NCBI RefSeq assembly: GCF_014651375.1
Contig: NZ_BMWT01000005.1
Span: forward strand, 1-64,000
Reading direction: 5' to 3'
Length of the DNA: 64,000 nucleotides
Origin: Tateyamaria omphalii
GTDB taxonomy: Bacteria > Pseudomonadota > Alphaproteobacteria > Rhodobacterales > Rhodobacteraceae
Below are positions 29,022 through 38,198 of this stretch, in pieces. Every line of letters begins with the position of its first letter. The first letter of the stretch is position 1. Both the position numbers and the translations under genes were made by a program. A model generated the notes under the pieces. That model did no database searches and was not told the origin of the DNA. It saw only the letters and a program-made list of their open reading frames with translations.

Positions 29022-29840
29022 TTACCCTTTTTCAATGTCTGGGGCGTCGACGGCCTTCATGCCGACCACATGGTATCCAGCATCAACGTGCAGGTTTTCG
29101 CCCGTCGTGCCAGACCCCAGATCGCTGAGCAGGAACAGTGCGGATTTGCCAACATCGTCGATGGTTACGTTGCGGCGCAGCGGCGAGTTGTATTCGTTCC
29201 ACTTCATGATGTAGCGGAAATCACCGATGCCGGAGGCGGCCAGGGTCTTGATTGGGCCGGCGCTGATTGCGTTGACGCGAATGTTGTCCTTGCCCAGATC
29301 CTCGGCCAGATATTTGACCGATGCCTCGAGTGCGGCCTTGGCGACACCCATGACATTGTAGTGCGGCATGACCTGTTCGGCGCCGTAATAGGTGAGGGTC
29401 AGCGCGCTACCACCATCGGTCATCATCTTTTCAGCCCGCTGCATCACGGCAGTGAACGAATAGACCGAGATATCCATGGTCAGCGCGAAATTGCCGCGGC
29501 TGGTATCAACGTAGCGCCCACGCAACTCATTCTTGTCCGAGAAGCCAATGGCGTGGACGATGAAGTCCAACGTGCCCCAGCGATCCTTGAGTGCCTCGAA
29601 AAGAGCATCAATCGAGGTTTCGTCGCCGACATCGCACGGAAGGACGATATCGCTGCCCAACTGCGCCGCCAGAGGATCGACGCGTTTCTTGAGCGCATCC
29701 CCTTGATACGAGAACGCAAGTTCCGCGCCAGCATCGGCCAGGGTCCGTGCAATTCCCCATGCGATGGATTTGTCATTGGCGAGACCCATGATCAGACCCC
29801 GCTTGCCCGTCATCAAATTGCTCGCCATGTCACTGCCCAT
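29022..29840 (-). CDS. fabI: Enoyl-[acyl-carrier-protein] reductase (NADH)
   Basis: A 272-residue short-chain dehydrogenase of fatty acid elongation that reduces enoyl-ACP. The NAD-binding start GLANDKSIAWGIA and the catalytic segment with Tyr in PHYNVMGVAKAALE are typical of FabI. I placed the start at MGSDMASNLM because GAGGGACGG lies just upstream; ATGs at 29852 and 29828 are alternatives. It is divergent from pdxH. FabI is the triclosan and isoniazid-class target. Confidence 0.93.
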   Translation of the reverse strand: MGSDMASNLMTGKRGLIMGLANDKSIAWGIARTLADAGAELAFSYQGDALKKRVDPLAAQLGSDIVLPCDVGDETSIDALFEALKDRWGTLDFIVHAIGFSDKNELRGRYVDTSRGNFALTMDISVYSFTAVMQRAEKMMTDGGSALTLTYYGAEQVMPHYNVMGVAKAALEASVKYLAEDLGKDNIRVNAISAGPIKTLAASGIGDFRYIMKWNEYNSPLRRNVTIDDVGKSALFLLSDLGSGTTGENLHVDAGYHVVGMKAVDAPDIEKG

Positions 29841-29973
29841 ACCGTCCCTCATTGTCGGCTTTGTGTCTGGCGGTCAGCTTTAGGCCATTGCCCCAGACGC
29901 ATCAAGAGAGGGGCGGCAGTTGAACCTGCCAGCGTCGAAGGTTAGCTGTTTGAAAACTGGACAGGAGGCTGAC

Positions 29974-30579
29974 ATGACAGATCGAGCGGGCAAATTCGCT
30001 GGCGAAAATCCCTTTGATATTGTCCGCGCGTGGATGAGCGATGCCGAAGGCACAGAGATGAACGACCCAAACGCCATTGCACTGAGCACTGTCGATGCCG
30101 ACGGCCTGCCCAATGTCCGCATGGTCTTGCTGAAAGAAGTCGAAGATGATGCCTTTGTCTTCTACACGAATTACACCAGCGCGAAGGCTGCGGAACTGGA
30201 CCACGCGGGCAAGGCTGCCTTTGTGATGCATTGGAAGTCGCTGCGGCGGCAAGTACGGGTGCGCGGTATTGTCGAGAAAGAAGAGGGAGCGAAGGCTGAC
30301 GCCTATTATGCATCCCGTTCACTTAAATCGCGCCTTGGGGCATGGGCGTCAGACCAAAGCGCGCCGCTGGACAGCCGTGCCGCGCTGATGGCTACGGTGG
30401 CCAAGGTCACGGCGCAGCACGGCACCAGTCCTTCCCGCCCACCGTTTTGGGGCGGCTACAGGATCGTGCCGGTCGAGATAGAATTCTGGGCAGACGGCGC
30501 CTTCCGGTTACATGATCGTTTCTGCTGGCGACGTGAAAAACCCGGCTCTGCATGGCAAGTGACGCGCCTAAGTCCGTGA
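29974..30579 (+). CDS. pdxH: Pyridoxamine 5'-phosphate oxidase
   Basis: A 201-residue FMN enzyme that makes pyridoxal 5'-phosphate. The start ATG at 29974 follows an excellent AGGAGG site; the longer open frame from 29920 is not supported. Motifs [20 protein letters not shown] and the C-terminal [15 protein letters not shown]...RLHDR are family signatures. The enzyme supplies PLP for aminotransferases such as the two in this window. Confidence 0.95.
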   Translation: MTDRAGKFAGENPFDIVRAWMSDAEGTEMNDPNAIALSTVDADGLPNVRMVLLKEVEDDAFVFYTNYTSAKAAELDHAGKAAFVMHWKSLRRQVRVRGIVEKEEGAKADAYYASRSLKSRLGAWASDQSAPLDSRAALMATVAKVTAQHGTSPSRPPFWGGYRIVPVEIEFWADGAFRLHDRFCWRREKPGSAWQVTRLSP

Positions 30580-30598
30580 ATTTCACGTAGCGTGAAAT
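30580..30598. terminator. Hairpin after pdxH
   Basis: ATTTCACG-TAG-CGTGAAAT is a perfect 8-bp stem with a 3-base loop beginning right after the pdxH stop codon. It has no T tract; it could also be an operator for the cold-shock gene that follows. Confidence 0.45.
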
Positions 30599-30627
30599 GT
30601 AAACATCTGAATTTATAGCGGTAATTC

Positions 30628-31236
30628 ATGCTTGAATTCAGAGGTCAAAATGGCGCAAGTCTTGGTATGCGGCATAATGCACTCATAGAAAGACAAGTCT
30701 TGTCAGAACACAGTCAAGATACGGATGTGGTCACCGGGACCGTGAAGTGGTTCGACCCTGTGAAAGGGTTCGGTTTCATTGTGGCCAATTCCGACGGTCC
30801 CGACATTTTGCTGCACGTAAATGTGTTGCGAAATTTTGGTCAGTCGTCCGTCGCGGACGGGGCCAAGGTCAATGTGCGCGTACAGCGTACGGAACGCGGC
30901 GTTCAAGCCGTTGAAGTCAAGTCTATAACGCCTCCAGACCATACGGATTCGTCCTCCCTTAATGATCTGGCTGAAATGGACCAGCATGACGTGTCAGAGG
31001 CGCCCTTGCAGCCGGGACGCGTGAAATGGTTCGATAAGGGTAAGGGATTCGGTTTTGCCAATGTGTTTGGCAGTTCCGAAGATGTGTTCTTGCATGTGGA
31101 AGTCTTGCGCCGCTCCGGCCTGTCGGACCTTCAGCCTGGCGAAGCTCTTGCGTTGCGTGTGATTGACGGAAAACGGGGTCACATGGCGGCGGAAGTGCTG
31201 GCATGGGAAGCTGCGCTGGCAAAAAAGGACCGTTGA
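30628..31236 (+). CDS. Tandem cold-shock domain protein
   Basis: Up to 202 residues with two cold-shock domains: the first has GTVKWFDPVKGFGFI with a later ILLHVNVLR, the second GRVKWFDKGKGFGFA with VFLHVEVLR. Each carries the RNP1-like and RNP2-like nucleic-acid-binding motifs. The start is uncertain: the ATG at 30628, the ATG at 30667 and a TTG at 30700 are all in frame and none has a convincing ribosome binding site. The leader has several short inverted repeats (30623-30638, 30693-30705) as expected for a structured cold-shock mRNA. A DUF192 gene follows after 2 bases. Confidence 0.9.
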   Translation: MLEFRGQNGASLGMRHNALIERQVLSEHSQDTDVVTGTVKWFDPVKGFGFIVANSDGPDILLHVNVLRNFGQSSVADGAKVNVRVQRTERGVQAVEVKSITPPDHTDSSSLNDLAEMDQHDVSEAPLQPGRVKWFDKGKGFGFANVFGSSEDVFLHVEVLRRSGLSDLQPGEALALRVIDGKRGHMAAEVLAWEAALAKKDR

Positions 31237-31238
31237 CG

Positions 31239-31712
31239 ATGCACCGCTCGTGCCATCGGGCGTTCTTTGCACTGGTTTTCTGTTTTTTTGCGCAAGCAGT
31301 TGCAGCAAAGTGCAATGACGCGACGGTTTGGCTTCGGGGTGAGTTCGGTTCGGCCCGGTTTAACGTTGAGATCGCCGATACCAATCGAGAGCGGGCCATT
31401 GGGCTGATGAACCGACCGTCCATGGCTGCGAGCGAAGGGATGCTTTTCGTCTACCCCCGGCCTCAACCATTGTCGTTCTGGATGAGAAACACCCTGATCT
31501 CGCTTGATATGCTGTTCCTTGATCCGACCGGAACCGTAACCAAGATTCATCACGAGGCCGTCCCACTGGATGAAACACCGATTCCCGGTGGGGACGGACT
31601 CACTCACGTTCTCGAAATCAATGGCGGGCTGGCCCGTATGATGGGGATTCAAGAGGGGACGCAGATGCGACACCCCAGCTTTGATCAAGATATCGCTGTT
31701 TGGCCCTGTTGA
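31239..31712 (+). CDS. DUF192 family secreted protein
   Basis: A 157-residue protein with a signal peptide (HRAFFALVFCFFAQAVA) and a DUF192 domain, recognisable by RAIGLMNRPSM, GMLFVYPRPQPLSFWMRNTLISLDMLF and LEINGG. The function of the domain is not established. Start at 31239, 2 bases after the cold-shock gene, giving a probable two-gene operon before the tRNA. Confidence 0.85.
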   Translation: MHRSCHRAFFALVFCFFAQAVAAKCNDATVWLRGEFGSARFNVEIADTNRERAIGLMNRPSMAASEGMLFVYPRPQPLSFWMRNTLISLDMLFLDPTGTVTKIHHEAVPLDETPIPGGDGLTHVLEINGGLARMMGIQEGTQMRHPSFDQDIAVWPC

Positions 31713-31767
31713 TTGCACGCTTTGGGCTTTTCAATTGCGTCGGCCCCGTCTAAGACAGCGCCACGGT

Positions 31768-31844
31768 CGGAGCGTGGCGCAGCCTGGTAGCGCACCTGTT
31801 TTGGGTACAGGGGGTCGGAGGTTCGAATCCTCTCGCTCCGACCA
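31768..31844 (+). tRNA. tRNA-Pro (UGG)
   Basis: A 77-base cloverleaf with acceptor stem CGGAGCG/CGCTCCG, discriminator A and an encoded CCA end. The anticodon stem is CCTGT/ACAGG and the anticodon TGG is at 31802-31804. The T arm has GGTTCGAATCC. All parts are intact. Confidence 0.97.
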
Positions 31845-31851
31845 TTTCCAC

Positions 31852-32307
31852 CTAGTTTGATGCAATGCCGCCTGTTGCGACGAGCAGTTGGTCCATCAAT
31901 TGATCGAGCGCTGGTTGCTTGATGTAGATGCGCCGTGGATTGCCTGATTTTTGCACAACTTCGGCAAAGTAGGACAATTCCACAACAATATCGCCATCAG
32001 TCTTGTCCGTTTCCTTTTGAACGACAAGTGTTGGCGCTTCGAGAGCACCATCATATTGCAGGACAAGAAATGCTGCCACGTCTGGTGGCGGCAGAATTCG
32101 GCATTGGATGACAGAACGCGATACAACCCGCAAATTGTCACCCGGAGCGTCACAGGACGAACGGAACGCTTCATCGAGCTGCGCGGGATTCGCGGCAAAT
32201 GTCGCGCGACGAACAGGCAGGTCTTGTTCGTCAGTCACTACTCTTTCTACATATTGTGGTGCGCAGGCGCTGAGTGCGACCGCGAAACAAGCTATGATTG
32301 GTCGCAT
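31852..32307 (-). CDS. Small lipoprotein of unknown function
   Basis: A 151-residue protein starting at MRPIIACFAVALSACAPQ, with a lipobox LSAC (Cys15), so a lipid-anchored envelope protein. The rest has no domain I recognise; it contains two further cysteines (SSCDAPGDN and VIQCRILPP) that could form a disulphide. It converges on the tRNA gene, 7 bases away. The upstream ATG of the open frame at 32346 would spoil the signal sequence. Confidence 0.7.
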   Translation of the reverse strand: MRPIIACFAVALSACAPQYVERVVTDEQDLPVRRATFAANPAQLDEAFRSSCDAPGDNLRVVSRSVIQCRILPPPDVAAFLVLQYDGALEAPTLVVQKETDKTDGDIVVELSYFAEVVQKSGNPRRIYIKQPALDQLMDQLLVATGGIASN

Positions 32308-32391
32308 TTTGTGGGCCTCTGCTCCGGGATGTGTCGACCTGACCACATTTTCCGCAGCGCGGCAAAACCTTTCTTTGGTCGCGCGCCTTTA

Positions 32392-32422
32392 CTGTGGATA
32401 ACTTCACGTGAAGCATCCACAG
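32392..32422. promoter_or_regulatory. DnaA-box inverted repeat in the nrdJ leader region
   Basis: TGTGGATAA (a perfect DnaA box, 32393-32401) faces CATCCACAG across a perfect 12-bp palindrome CTTCACGTGAAG (32402-32413). The outer arms CTGTGGAT and ATCCACAG are exact reverse complements. It lies between the lipoprotein gene and nrdJ, about 410 bases before nrdJ. DnaA regulates ribonucleotide reductase genes in E. coli. Confidence 0.5.
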
Positions 32423-32605
32423 GTTGGACTAAGTAAGCCGATTGGTTCGAGTTTTTCAGATGAGTGCCGTGGACGAAATTTGGCCGATACAACCTCTCGT
32501 TAACGAAGTGAATCGCAAGCCGTGCCGACGCGCAAAACCGGCCTCTCCGGTCAAGAAAAAAGATGTCAAAAAACTTTTAAAATGTCGTTGACGTGAACCC
32601 TCTGA

Positions 32606-32652
32606 ATACGTCAGTTTGTGTGGGCCGGGTGGTTCACCACAATATTTAGTGG
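32606..32652 (+). promoter_or_regulatory. NrdR-type box pair before nrdJ
   Basis: CCACAATATTTAGTGG at 32637-32652 matches the NrdR box consensus ACACWATATATWGTGT at 13 of 16 positions. A weaker copy, ATACGTCAGTTTGTGT at 32606-32621, lies exactly 31 bases upstream, the usual spacing of paired NrdR sites. NrdR represses ribonucleotide reductase genes when dATP is high. Confidence 0.7.
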
Positions 32653-32831
32653 TCAACACTATGGGCGAAGCGCCGGGCACGAGGGACAGGGGAACACCGT
32701 ATCATCAGCGGATTTTGCAGCCACACATCAGTGTCTGCGGGGTGGTTCAGTGACTTTGTGCCGGCATAAACACGGGGCCCTGCAACGTCAGGCGCACCTT
32801 TCGGAACACCAGCTGGGAATGAGGCAGCGCG

Positions 32832-35800
32832 ATGAAGATTGAAAGACAGTTCACTAAAGCCGGTCAGGATGCGTATGCGGCGCTTAATTTCGTGACGACA
32901 ACGTCCGAGATCCGCAATCCGGATGGGACTGTGGTGTTCCGGTTGGACGAGGTCGAGGTTCCGAATTCGTGGAGCCAAGTGGCCAGCGACGTCATCGCAC
33001 AAAAATACTTCCGCAAGGCCGGCGTGCCGTCCAAGCTGCAGAAGGTTGAAGAAAAGGACGTTCCTGAGTTTCTGTGGCGGTCTGAAGCAGCCGATGGCGC
33101 CATAATGGGCGGCGAAACGTCGTCCAAGCAAGTCTTTGACCGCTTGGCCGGTGCATGGGCGTATTGGGGCTGGAAGGGTGGTTACTTCACGACCGAGGAA
33201 GATGCGCGCGCTTATTATGACGAAATGCGCCACATGCTGGCAACACAACGCGCCGCACCGAACAGCCCACAATGGTTTAACACGGGCCTGCACTGGGCCT
33301 ACGGCATCGACGGACCGGCCCAGGGTCACCATTATGTCGACTACAAGACTGGCAAACTGACCAAATCCAAGTCTTCCTACGAACACCCGCAGCCGCATGC
33401 TTGCTTTATCCAATCGGTCGAAGATGACCTGGTGAACGATGGCGGCATCATGGACCTGTGGGTCCGCGAGGCGCGCCTGTTTAAATACGGTTCGGGCACC
33501 GGCACCAACTTCTCCAGTCTGCGCGCAGCGGGCGAGAGCCTTTCTGGCGGCGGCAAGTCTTCAGGCCTGATGGGTTTCCTCAAGATCGGTGACCGTGCAG
33601 CGGGGGCAATCAAGTCGGGTGGAACCACCCGTCGTGCCGCCAAGATGGTGATTGTCGATGCCGACCACCCGGATATCGAAGACTTCATCAACTGGAAGGT
33701 AATCGAAGAGCAAAAAGTGGCGTCGATTGTCGCCGGGTCCAAGATGCACGAAGAGAAGCTGAACGGCATCTTTGAAGCCATCGGCACATGGGATGGCGCC
33801 GAAGCAGACGCTTATGATCCCAAGAAAAACAACGCGTTGAAGGATGCAGTGAAAGCAGCCAAAAAGGTTGCGATCCCCGAGACTTACATCAAGCGGGTGC
33901 TGGACTACGCCAAGCAGGGTCACACCAGCATTGAATTCCCCACATACGACACGGACTGGGACAGCGAGGCCTACAGCTCGGTTTCGGGCCAGAACTCGAA
34001 CAACTCGATCCGAGTGACCAACGCGTTCCTGACAGCGGTCGAGAAGGACGCTGATTGGGAACTGATCAATCGCGTTGATGGGTCGATCACCAAGACCGTC
34101 AGAGCGCGCGACTTGTGGGAGCAGGTGGGCCATGCGGCATGGGCCTGTGCCGACCCGGGCATTCAGTACCACGACACGGTCAACGACTGGCATACATGCC
34201 CTGAGGACGGGCAAATCCGGGGCTCGAACCCATGTTCAGAGTACATGTTCCTGGACGATACGGCCTGCAACCTGGCTTCGATGAACCTGTTGACCTTCCT
34301 GAAAGATGGTAAATTCCAAGTCGAAGAGTACATGCACGCGTCCCGCCTGTGGACTGTAACGCTGGAAATCTCGGTCATGATGGCGCAGTTTCCTTCGAAG
34401 GAAATCGCGCAGCGCTCCTATGACTTCCGCACGCTGGGTTTGGGCTATGCCAACATTGGCGGCCTGCTGATGAACATGGGCCACGGTTACGACAGTGACG
34501 AGGGCCGTGCGCTCTGCGGTGCGCTGACTGCGATCATGACCGGCGTATCCTATGCCACTTCAGCCGAGATGGCAGGCGAACTTGGCCCATTCCCTGGTTA
34601 CCAAAAGAACGCTGACCACATGCTGCGTGTCATGCGCAACCACCGCAATGCCGCCTATGGCGCGACCGAAGGCTACGAGAAGCTGGCGGTGAAACCTGTC
34701 GCTCTCGACCACGCCAACTGCCCAGATCCACGCCTGATCGACGTAGCCATGGGCACATGGGATGAAGCGCTGAAACTGGGCGAGGCACATGGCTACCGGA
34801 ACGCGCAATCCACAGTTATCGCGCCCACCGGTACCATCGGTCTGGTCATGGACTGCGACACTACGGGGATCGAGCCGGACTTTGCCCTGGTAAAGTTCAA
34901 AAAGCTGGCTGGTGGCGGTTACTTCAAAATCATCAACCGCTCAGTGCCTGCGGCGCTGGAGAACCTCGGCTATGGCTCGGCCCAGATCGAAGAGATCATC
35001 AGCTATGCCGTGGGTCATGGGTCAATTGGCAACGCTCCGGCAATTAACCACACGACGCTGACCGGTCACGGCTTTGGTGCCAATGAGCTGGCTAAGGTGG
35101 ACGCCGCGCTGGAAAGCGCCTTCGACATCCGCTTTGTCTTCAACCAGTGGACGCTGGGCGAAGAGTTCTGCACCGGTGTGTTGGGCATCCCAGCTGAAAA
35201 GCTGAACGATCCAACCTTTGATCTGCTCAAGTCGTTGGGCTTCTCCAAGGCTGATATCGACGCTGCAAACGACCATGTTTGCGGAACGATGACGCTGGAA
35301 GGGGCGCCACACCTGAAGGAAGAACACTACCACATCTTCGACTGCGCCAATCCGTGCGGCAAGAAAGGCAAGCGTTTCCTGAGTGTTGACAGCCACATCA
35401 CTATGATGGCCGCAGCGCAGTCGTTCATCTCTGGTGCGATCTCCAAAACGATCAACATGCCCAACGATGCGACCATCGAGGACTGCCAACGCGCTTACGA
35501 GTTGTCTTGGTCGCTTGGGGTAAAGGCAAACGCGCTTTACCGCGACGGCTCGAAACTCTCGCAACCTCTGGCCGCAGCGCTGGTCGAGGATGACGAGGAC
35601 GCGCAGGAGGTTCTGGAAAGCGGAGCACCCGCAGAGAAAGCCGCCGTTCTCGCCGAGAAGATTGTTGAGAAGATCGTTGTGAAGGAGATTGTGAAGTCTC
35701 ACCGCGAAAAGATGCCTCAGCGCCGCAAGGGTTACACTCAGAAAGCCATCGTTGGCGGCCACAAGGTCTATTTGCGGACGGGCGAGTATGAAGACGGCAA

Positions 35801-36491
35801 TCTGGGTGAGATCTTCATCGATATGCACAAGGAAGGTGCTGGCTTCCGGGCAATGATGAACAACTTTGCCATCGCCGTGTCCGTCGGTTTGCAATACGGT
35901 GTTCCGCTGGAAGAGTTCGTGGATGCATTCACCTTCACCAAGTTCGAACCTGCGGGCATGGTTCAAGGCAATGACAGTATCAAGAACGCGACGTCGATCC
36001 TTGACTACGTGTTCCGCGAACTGGCCGTGTCCTACCTTGACCGTACGGACCTGGCGCACGTGAAACCCGAGGGTGCGACCTTTGACGACATCGGTCGCGG
36101 CGAAGAAGAGGGCGTGTCCAACGTCTCTGAGCTGTCCGAGACTGCCGCGTCAAAGTCCCTGGAAGTGCTGAAGCAAATCAGCTCCACCGGTTATCTGCGC
36201 AAGCGTCTGCCCCAGGATCTGGTGGTGCTGCAGGGCGGCATGGCGGAAGAGGTCACAATGGACGCAGAGGTCGCCTTGCAGACGCTTGTGCCCGAAGTGG
36301 CAGTGAACGGTGCGGCATCTGTGTCGACCACGACCGTCACGGCGGCCACCACCACCATGGATGCGCGCACCAAGGCCAAGATGCAGGGTTACGAAGGCGA
36401 AGCCTGCGGCGAATGCGGCAACTACACGCTGGTGCGCAACGGCACCTGCATGAAGTGCAACACCTGCGGCGCAACGTCTGGGTGTAGCTAA
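32832..36491 (+). CDS. nrdJ: Adenosylcobalamin-dependent ribonucleoside-diphosphate reductase (class II)
   Basis: A 1,219-residue class II ribonucleotide reductase, which makes deoxyribonucleotides without needing oxygen or a metal radical subunit. Catalytic-barrel motifs include [37 protein letters not shown] [13 protein letters not shown] and [21 protein letters not shown]. The tail has a cysteine-rich zinc module from CGECGNY to CNTCG and SGCS. No intein or frameshift. The gene has a long leader of more than 450 bases with NrdR and DnaA type sites, and a strong terminator 200 bases after the stop. Confidence 0.96.
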   Translation: MKIERQFTKAGQDAYAALNFVTTTSEIRNPDGTVVFRLDEVEVPNSWSQVASDVIAQKYFRKAGVPSKLQKVEEKDVPEFLWRSEAADGAIMGGETSSKQVFDRLAGAWAYWGWKGGYFTTEEDARAYYDEMRHMLATQRAAPNSPQWFNTGLHWAYGIDGPAQGHHYVDYKTGKLTKSKSSYEHPQPHACFIQSVEDDLVNDGGIMDLWVREARLFKYGSGTGTNFSSLRAAGESLSGGGKSSGLMGFLKIGDRAAGAIKSGGTTRRAAKMVIVDADHPDIEDFINWKVIEEQKVASIVAGSKMHEEKLNGIFEAIGTWDGAEADAYDPKKNNALKDAVKAAKKVAIPETYIKRVLDYAKQGHTSIEFPTYDTDWDSEAYSSVSGQNSNNSIRVTNAFLTAVEKDADWELINRVDGSITKTVRARDLWEQVGHAAWACADPGIQYHDTVNDWHTCPEDGQIRGSNPCSEYMFLDDTACNLASMNLLTFLKDGKFQVEEYMHASRLWTVTLEISVMMAQFPSKEIAQRSYDFRTLGLGYANIGGLLMNMGHGYDSDEGRALCGALTAIMTGVSYATSAEMAGELGPFPGYQKNADHMLRVMRNHRNAAYGATEGYEKLAVKPVALDHANCPDPRLIDVAMGTWDEALKLGEAHGYRNAQSTVIAPTGTIGLVMDCDTTGIEPDFALVKFKKLAGGGYFKIINRSVPAALENLGYGSAQIEEIISYAVGHGSIGNAPAINHTTLTGHGFGANELAKVDAALESAFDIRFVFNQWTLGEEFCTGVLGIPAEKLNDPTFDLLKSLGFSKADIDAANDHVCGTMTLEGAPHLKEEHYHIFDCANPCGKKGKRFLSVDSHITMMAAAQSFISGAISKTINMPNDATIEDCQRAYELSWSLGVKANALYRDGSKLSQPLAAALVEDDEDAQEVLESGAPAEKAAVLAEKIVEKIVVKEIVKSHREKMPQRRKGYTQKAIVGGHKVYLRTGEYEDGNLGEIFIDMHKEGAGFRAMMNNFAIAVSVGLQYGVPLEEFVDAFTFTKFEPAGMVQGNDSIKNATSILDYVFRELAVSYLDRTDLAHVKPEGATFDDIGRGEEEGVSNVSELSETAASKSLEVLKQISSTGYLRKRLPQDLVVLQGGMAEEVTMDAEVALQTLVPEVAVNGAASVSTTTVTAATTTMDARTKAKMQGYEGEACGECGNYTLVRNGTCMKCNTCGATSGCS

Positions 36492-36691
36492 GAGTTACGC
36501 ACCCCGGGGAAGGGGCGCGAGGGGGCCGGGCTGGCTGGACCGGTCTGGCTCCCGACGAGACGGGTGGGGCGGTACTTGAAGTCCTTCCCACCTTCACACG
36601 GGGCGGGTGCGCTCGCCCCCGACGACGTTCAGGCCGCAGGCAGAAAAGTACCGGGCGGTTAACATATTGAGCCTGAACGGCGAAACTCACA
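36492..36691 (+). other. 3' region of nrdJ, no gene seen
   Basis: G+C-rich stretch between the nrdJ stop and its terminator with no coding sequence I can support. It holds an 8-bp inverted repeat GTTCAGGC (36627-36634) and GCCTGAAC (36671-36678) enclosing 36 bases, so the RNA 3' end may be structured. Confidence 0.4.
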
Positions 36692-36716
36692 GGGGGGCCT
36701 TTTGGTCCCCCTTTTT
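36692..36716 (+). terminator. Rho-independent terminator downstream of nrdJ
   Basis: GGGGGGCC-TTTT-GGTCCCCC forms an 8-bp stem (one G-U pair) followed by TTTTT. It is well placed to end nrdJ transcription. Confidence 0.85.
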
Positions 36717-36794
36717 CTGTTGAGGCGGTGGTGTTCTCTTTGCTGCGCAAATTCGCCCAGCCACCGCCCGCGAAGGGAGCGGCCAGTCTTGTGG

Positions 36795-37262
36795 TTATTC
36801 TGCTAGGAGAAGCCGCAGTTTTGCACGTGCACGAGAGAGGCGGGACATAACAGTCCCCAAGGGCAGATCCGTTGCTTTTGCCAGGGCAAGGGGTGAAGTC
36901 TCCCCTGCAATAAGGAGTTCCATCAACTCGCGCTGTGGTTTGGGCAACTTCGCAATTGCGGCAAGGGTGTCCGCACAATCCAGACGTAACAAGGCTTCTG
37001 GTTCGGTCAGGGCGTGTTCTTCCTCCAGTTTTTCAGTGGCAAGCAGCCGAAAACCGTTGCGCGCCCGGTTTGACAAGGTGCGCATTGCATAAGAAGGCAT
37101 GTTCTCGATCCGATGACCGTCGTTCAGGCGCTGACACAGGCTGAGCAACGTGTCCTGCACAAGGTCTTCTGCCTCGGCGCTTTCATCTGTCAGCCTCTGT
37201 GCACGCTGCTCTAACACAGGGATGAGTGGCACAAGACGGAGAAGTTTTTTGGCCTGTTTCAT
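36795..37262 (-). CDS. ECF-type RNA polymerase sigma factor
   Basis: A 155-residue sigma-70 family regulator of the small ECF class. Region 2 (about 21-75) contains DESAEAEDLVQDTLLSL and SYAMRTLSNRARNGFR; region 4 (about 95-150) contains KPQRELMELLIAGE and a helix-turn-helix with LPLGTVMSRLSRARAKLR. The start is ATG 37262 (MKQAKKLLRL); an upstream extension in the open frame is not sigma-like. No anti-sigma gene is adjacent. It is divergent from an EF-hand gene, a plausible regulated partner. Confidence 0.87.
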   Translation of the reverse strand: MKQAKKLLRLVPLIPVLEQRAQRLTDESAEAEDLVQDTLLSLCQRLNDGHRIENMPSYAMRTLSNRARNGFRLLATEKLEEEHALTEPEALLRLDCADTLAAIAKLPKPQRELMELLIAGETSPLALAKATDLPLGTVMSRLSRARAKLRLLLAE

Positions 37263-37500
37263 GGCCGCGAAGCTGATCTTTCTGTCTCCGCTTGAATAGC
37301 CCGGGGGTTTTCGCCGATTGGGTTTGCCCCCTCTTTTTGGGCAGCACGCCGCGCATGGCAATCGCCGGGATCGGCAGGCGCTTGCGCGGTTGGAAGGGGT
37401 GAAGCCGGGAAGGGGGTGCAGTCCCGAAATTTGTGCTCATGTACATCAAGGGCGCCGGAAACAGGCCCCTGAAACAACCAAACTCGATAGGAGTTCACTA

Positions 37501-37749
37501 ATGACCAAGATTGCTTCTCTGACTTTCGTAGCAGCGCTCACCATCCCGGCCTTTGCAGTGGCCGAAGGTGCAGCGGAGCTCGATACGAATGGGGATGGCG
37601 TGCTGACCATCGACGAAGTGCAAGCAAGCTTTCCCGACGTAACCTCGGATGTTTTCACCGCGATGGATCTGAACGCCGATGGCGCTCTGGATGCAGATGA
37701 AGTGGCCGCCGCGCAAGAAGCGGGCCTGATGCCACCCACAGACGGTTAA
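37501..37749 (+). CDS. Small periplasmic EF-hand protein
   Basis: An 82-residue protein with a signal peptide (MTKIASLTFVAALTIPAFAVA) and two canonical EF-hand loops, DTNGDGVLTIDE (28-39) and DLNADGALDADE (56-67), so it should bind calcium outside the inner membrane. A clear ribosome binding site ATAGGAG lies 7 bases before the ATG. A strong terminator follows. It is divergent from the ECF sigma factor gene with 238 bases between, where the sigma-dependent promoter could lie. Confidence 0.87.
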   Translation: MTKIASLTFVAALTIPAFAVAEGAAELDTNGDGVLTIDEVQASFPDVTSDVFTAMDLNADGALDADEVAAAQEAGLMPPTDG

Positions 37750-37805
37750 CCCGAACACCCGACTTTTGCCGCGTGTCATTGTCCGCGTGGTAAAGGGTGG
37801 GGGTG

Positions 37806-37846
37806 TGAGGTCCGGTCTCCCCCCAGGGGCCGGGCCTCATTTTTTT
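37806..37846 (+). terminator. Rho-independent terminator of the EF-hand gene
   Basis: TGAGGTCCGG pairs with CCGGGCCTCA (one G-U pair) across a C-rich loop, followed by seven T. It lies 57 bases after the stop codon. Confidence 0.88.
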
Positions 37847-38198
37847 GTGTGAAGAGTGGCTGGGTTGGATTCGGCTGCGGATTCACCTTGTTTTCATGAA
37901 GATGAAGGCCAGCAGCAGGGTGTCACCCCCCGTGCAGCATCCGTGCACCCCCTGTACACCCCCAACGGACGGTCGGCGTGAGGTTAACGCAACGTGCGGT
38001 GATGTAGGATGTTTCGCCTCCGGATTTTCGGAAACACCTGAAGTTCGCCTGACAGCGGCGCGATTATTGGGTTTGTCGAGATCTGAGCCCGCAATGGCCA
38101 TGTCACGGCTGTTTGCGGACCGACCCTTCGGGGAGGACTTTTTGAAACAGGGAAGAGGGACCGCTTTTGTAAGGCGGTGCCCGCTCTCTATTTTTGGG
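37847..38198. other. Non-coding stretch between EF-hand terminator and mttB homologue
   Basis: About 350 bases in which overlapping open frames on both strands look like chance; none has a ribosome binding site or recognisable protein. A weak hairpin ACCGC (38160-38164) with GCGGT (38174-38178) may be the 3' end of the minus-strand mttB transcript. I see no RNA gene or repeat. Confidence 0.45.

Noticed and set aside
32653-32831. Cobalamin riboswitch before nrdJ
   Set aside because: The gene uses B12 and the leader is long, but I find no convincing B12-box sequence; the visible motifs are NrdR and DnaA sites.
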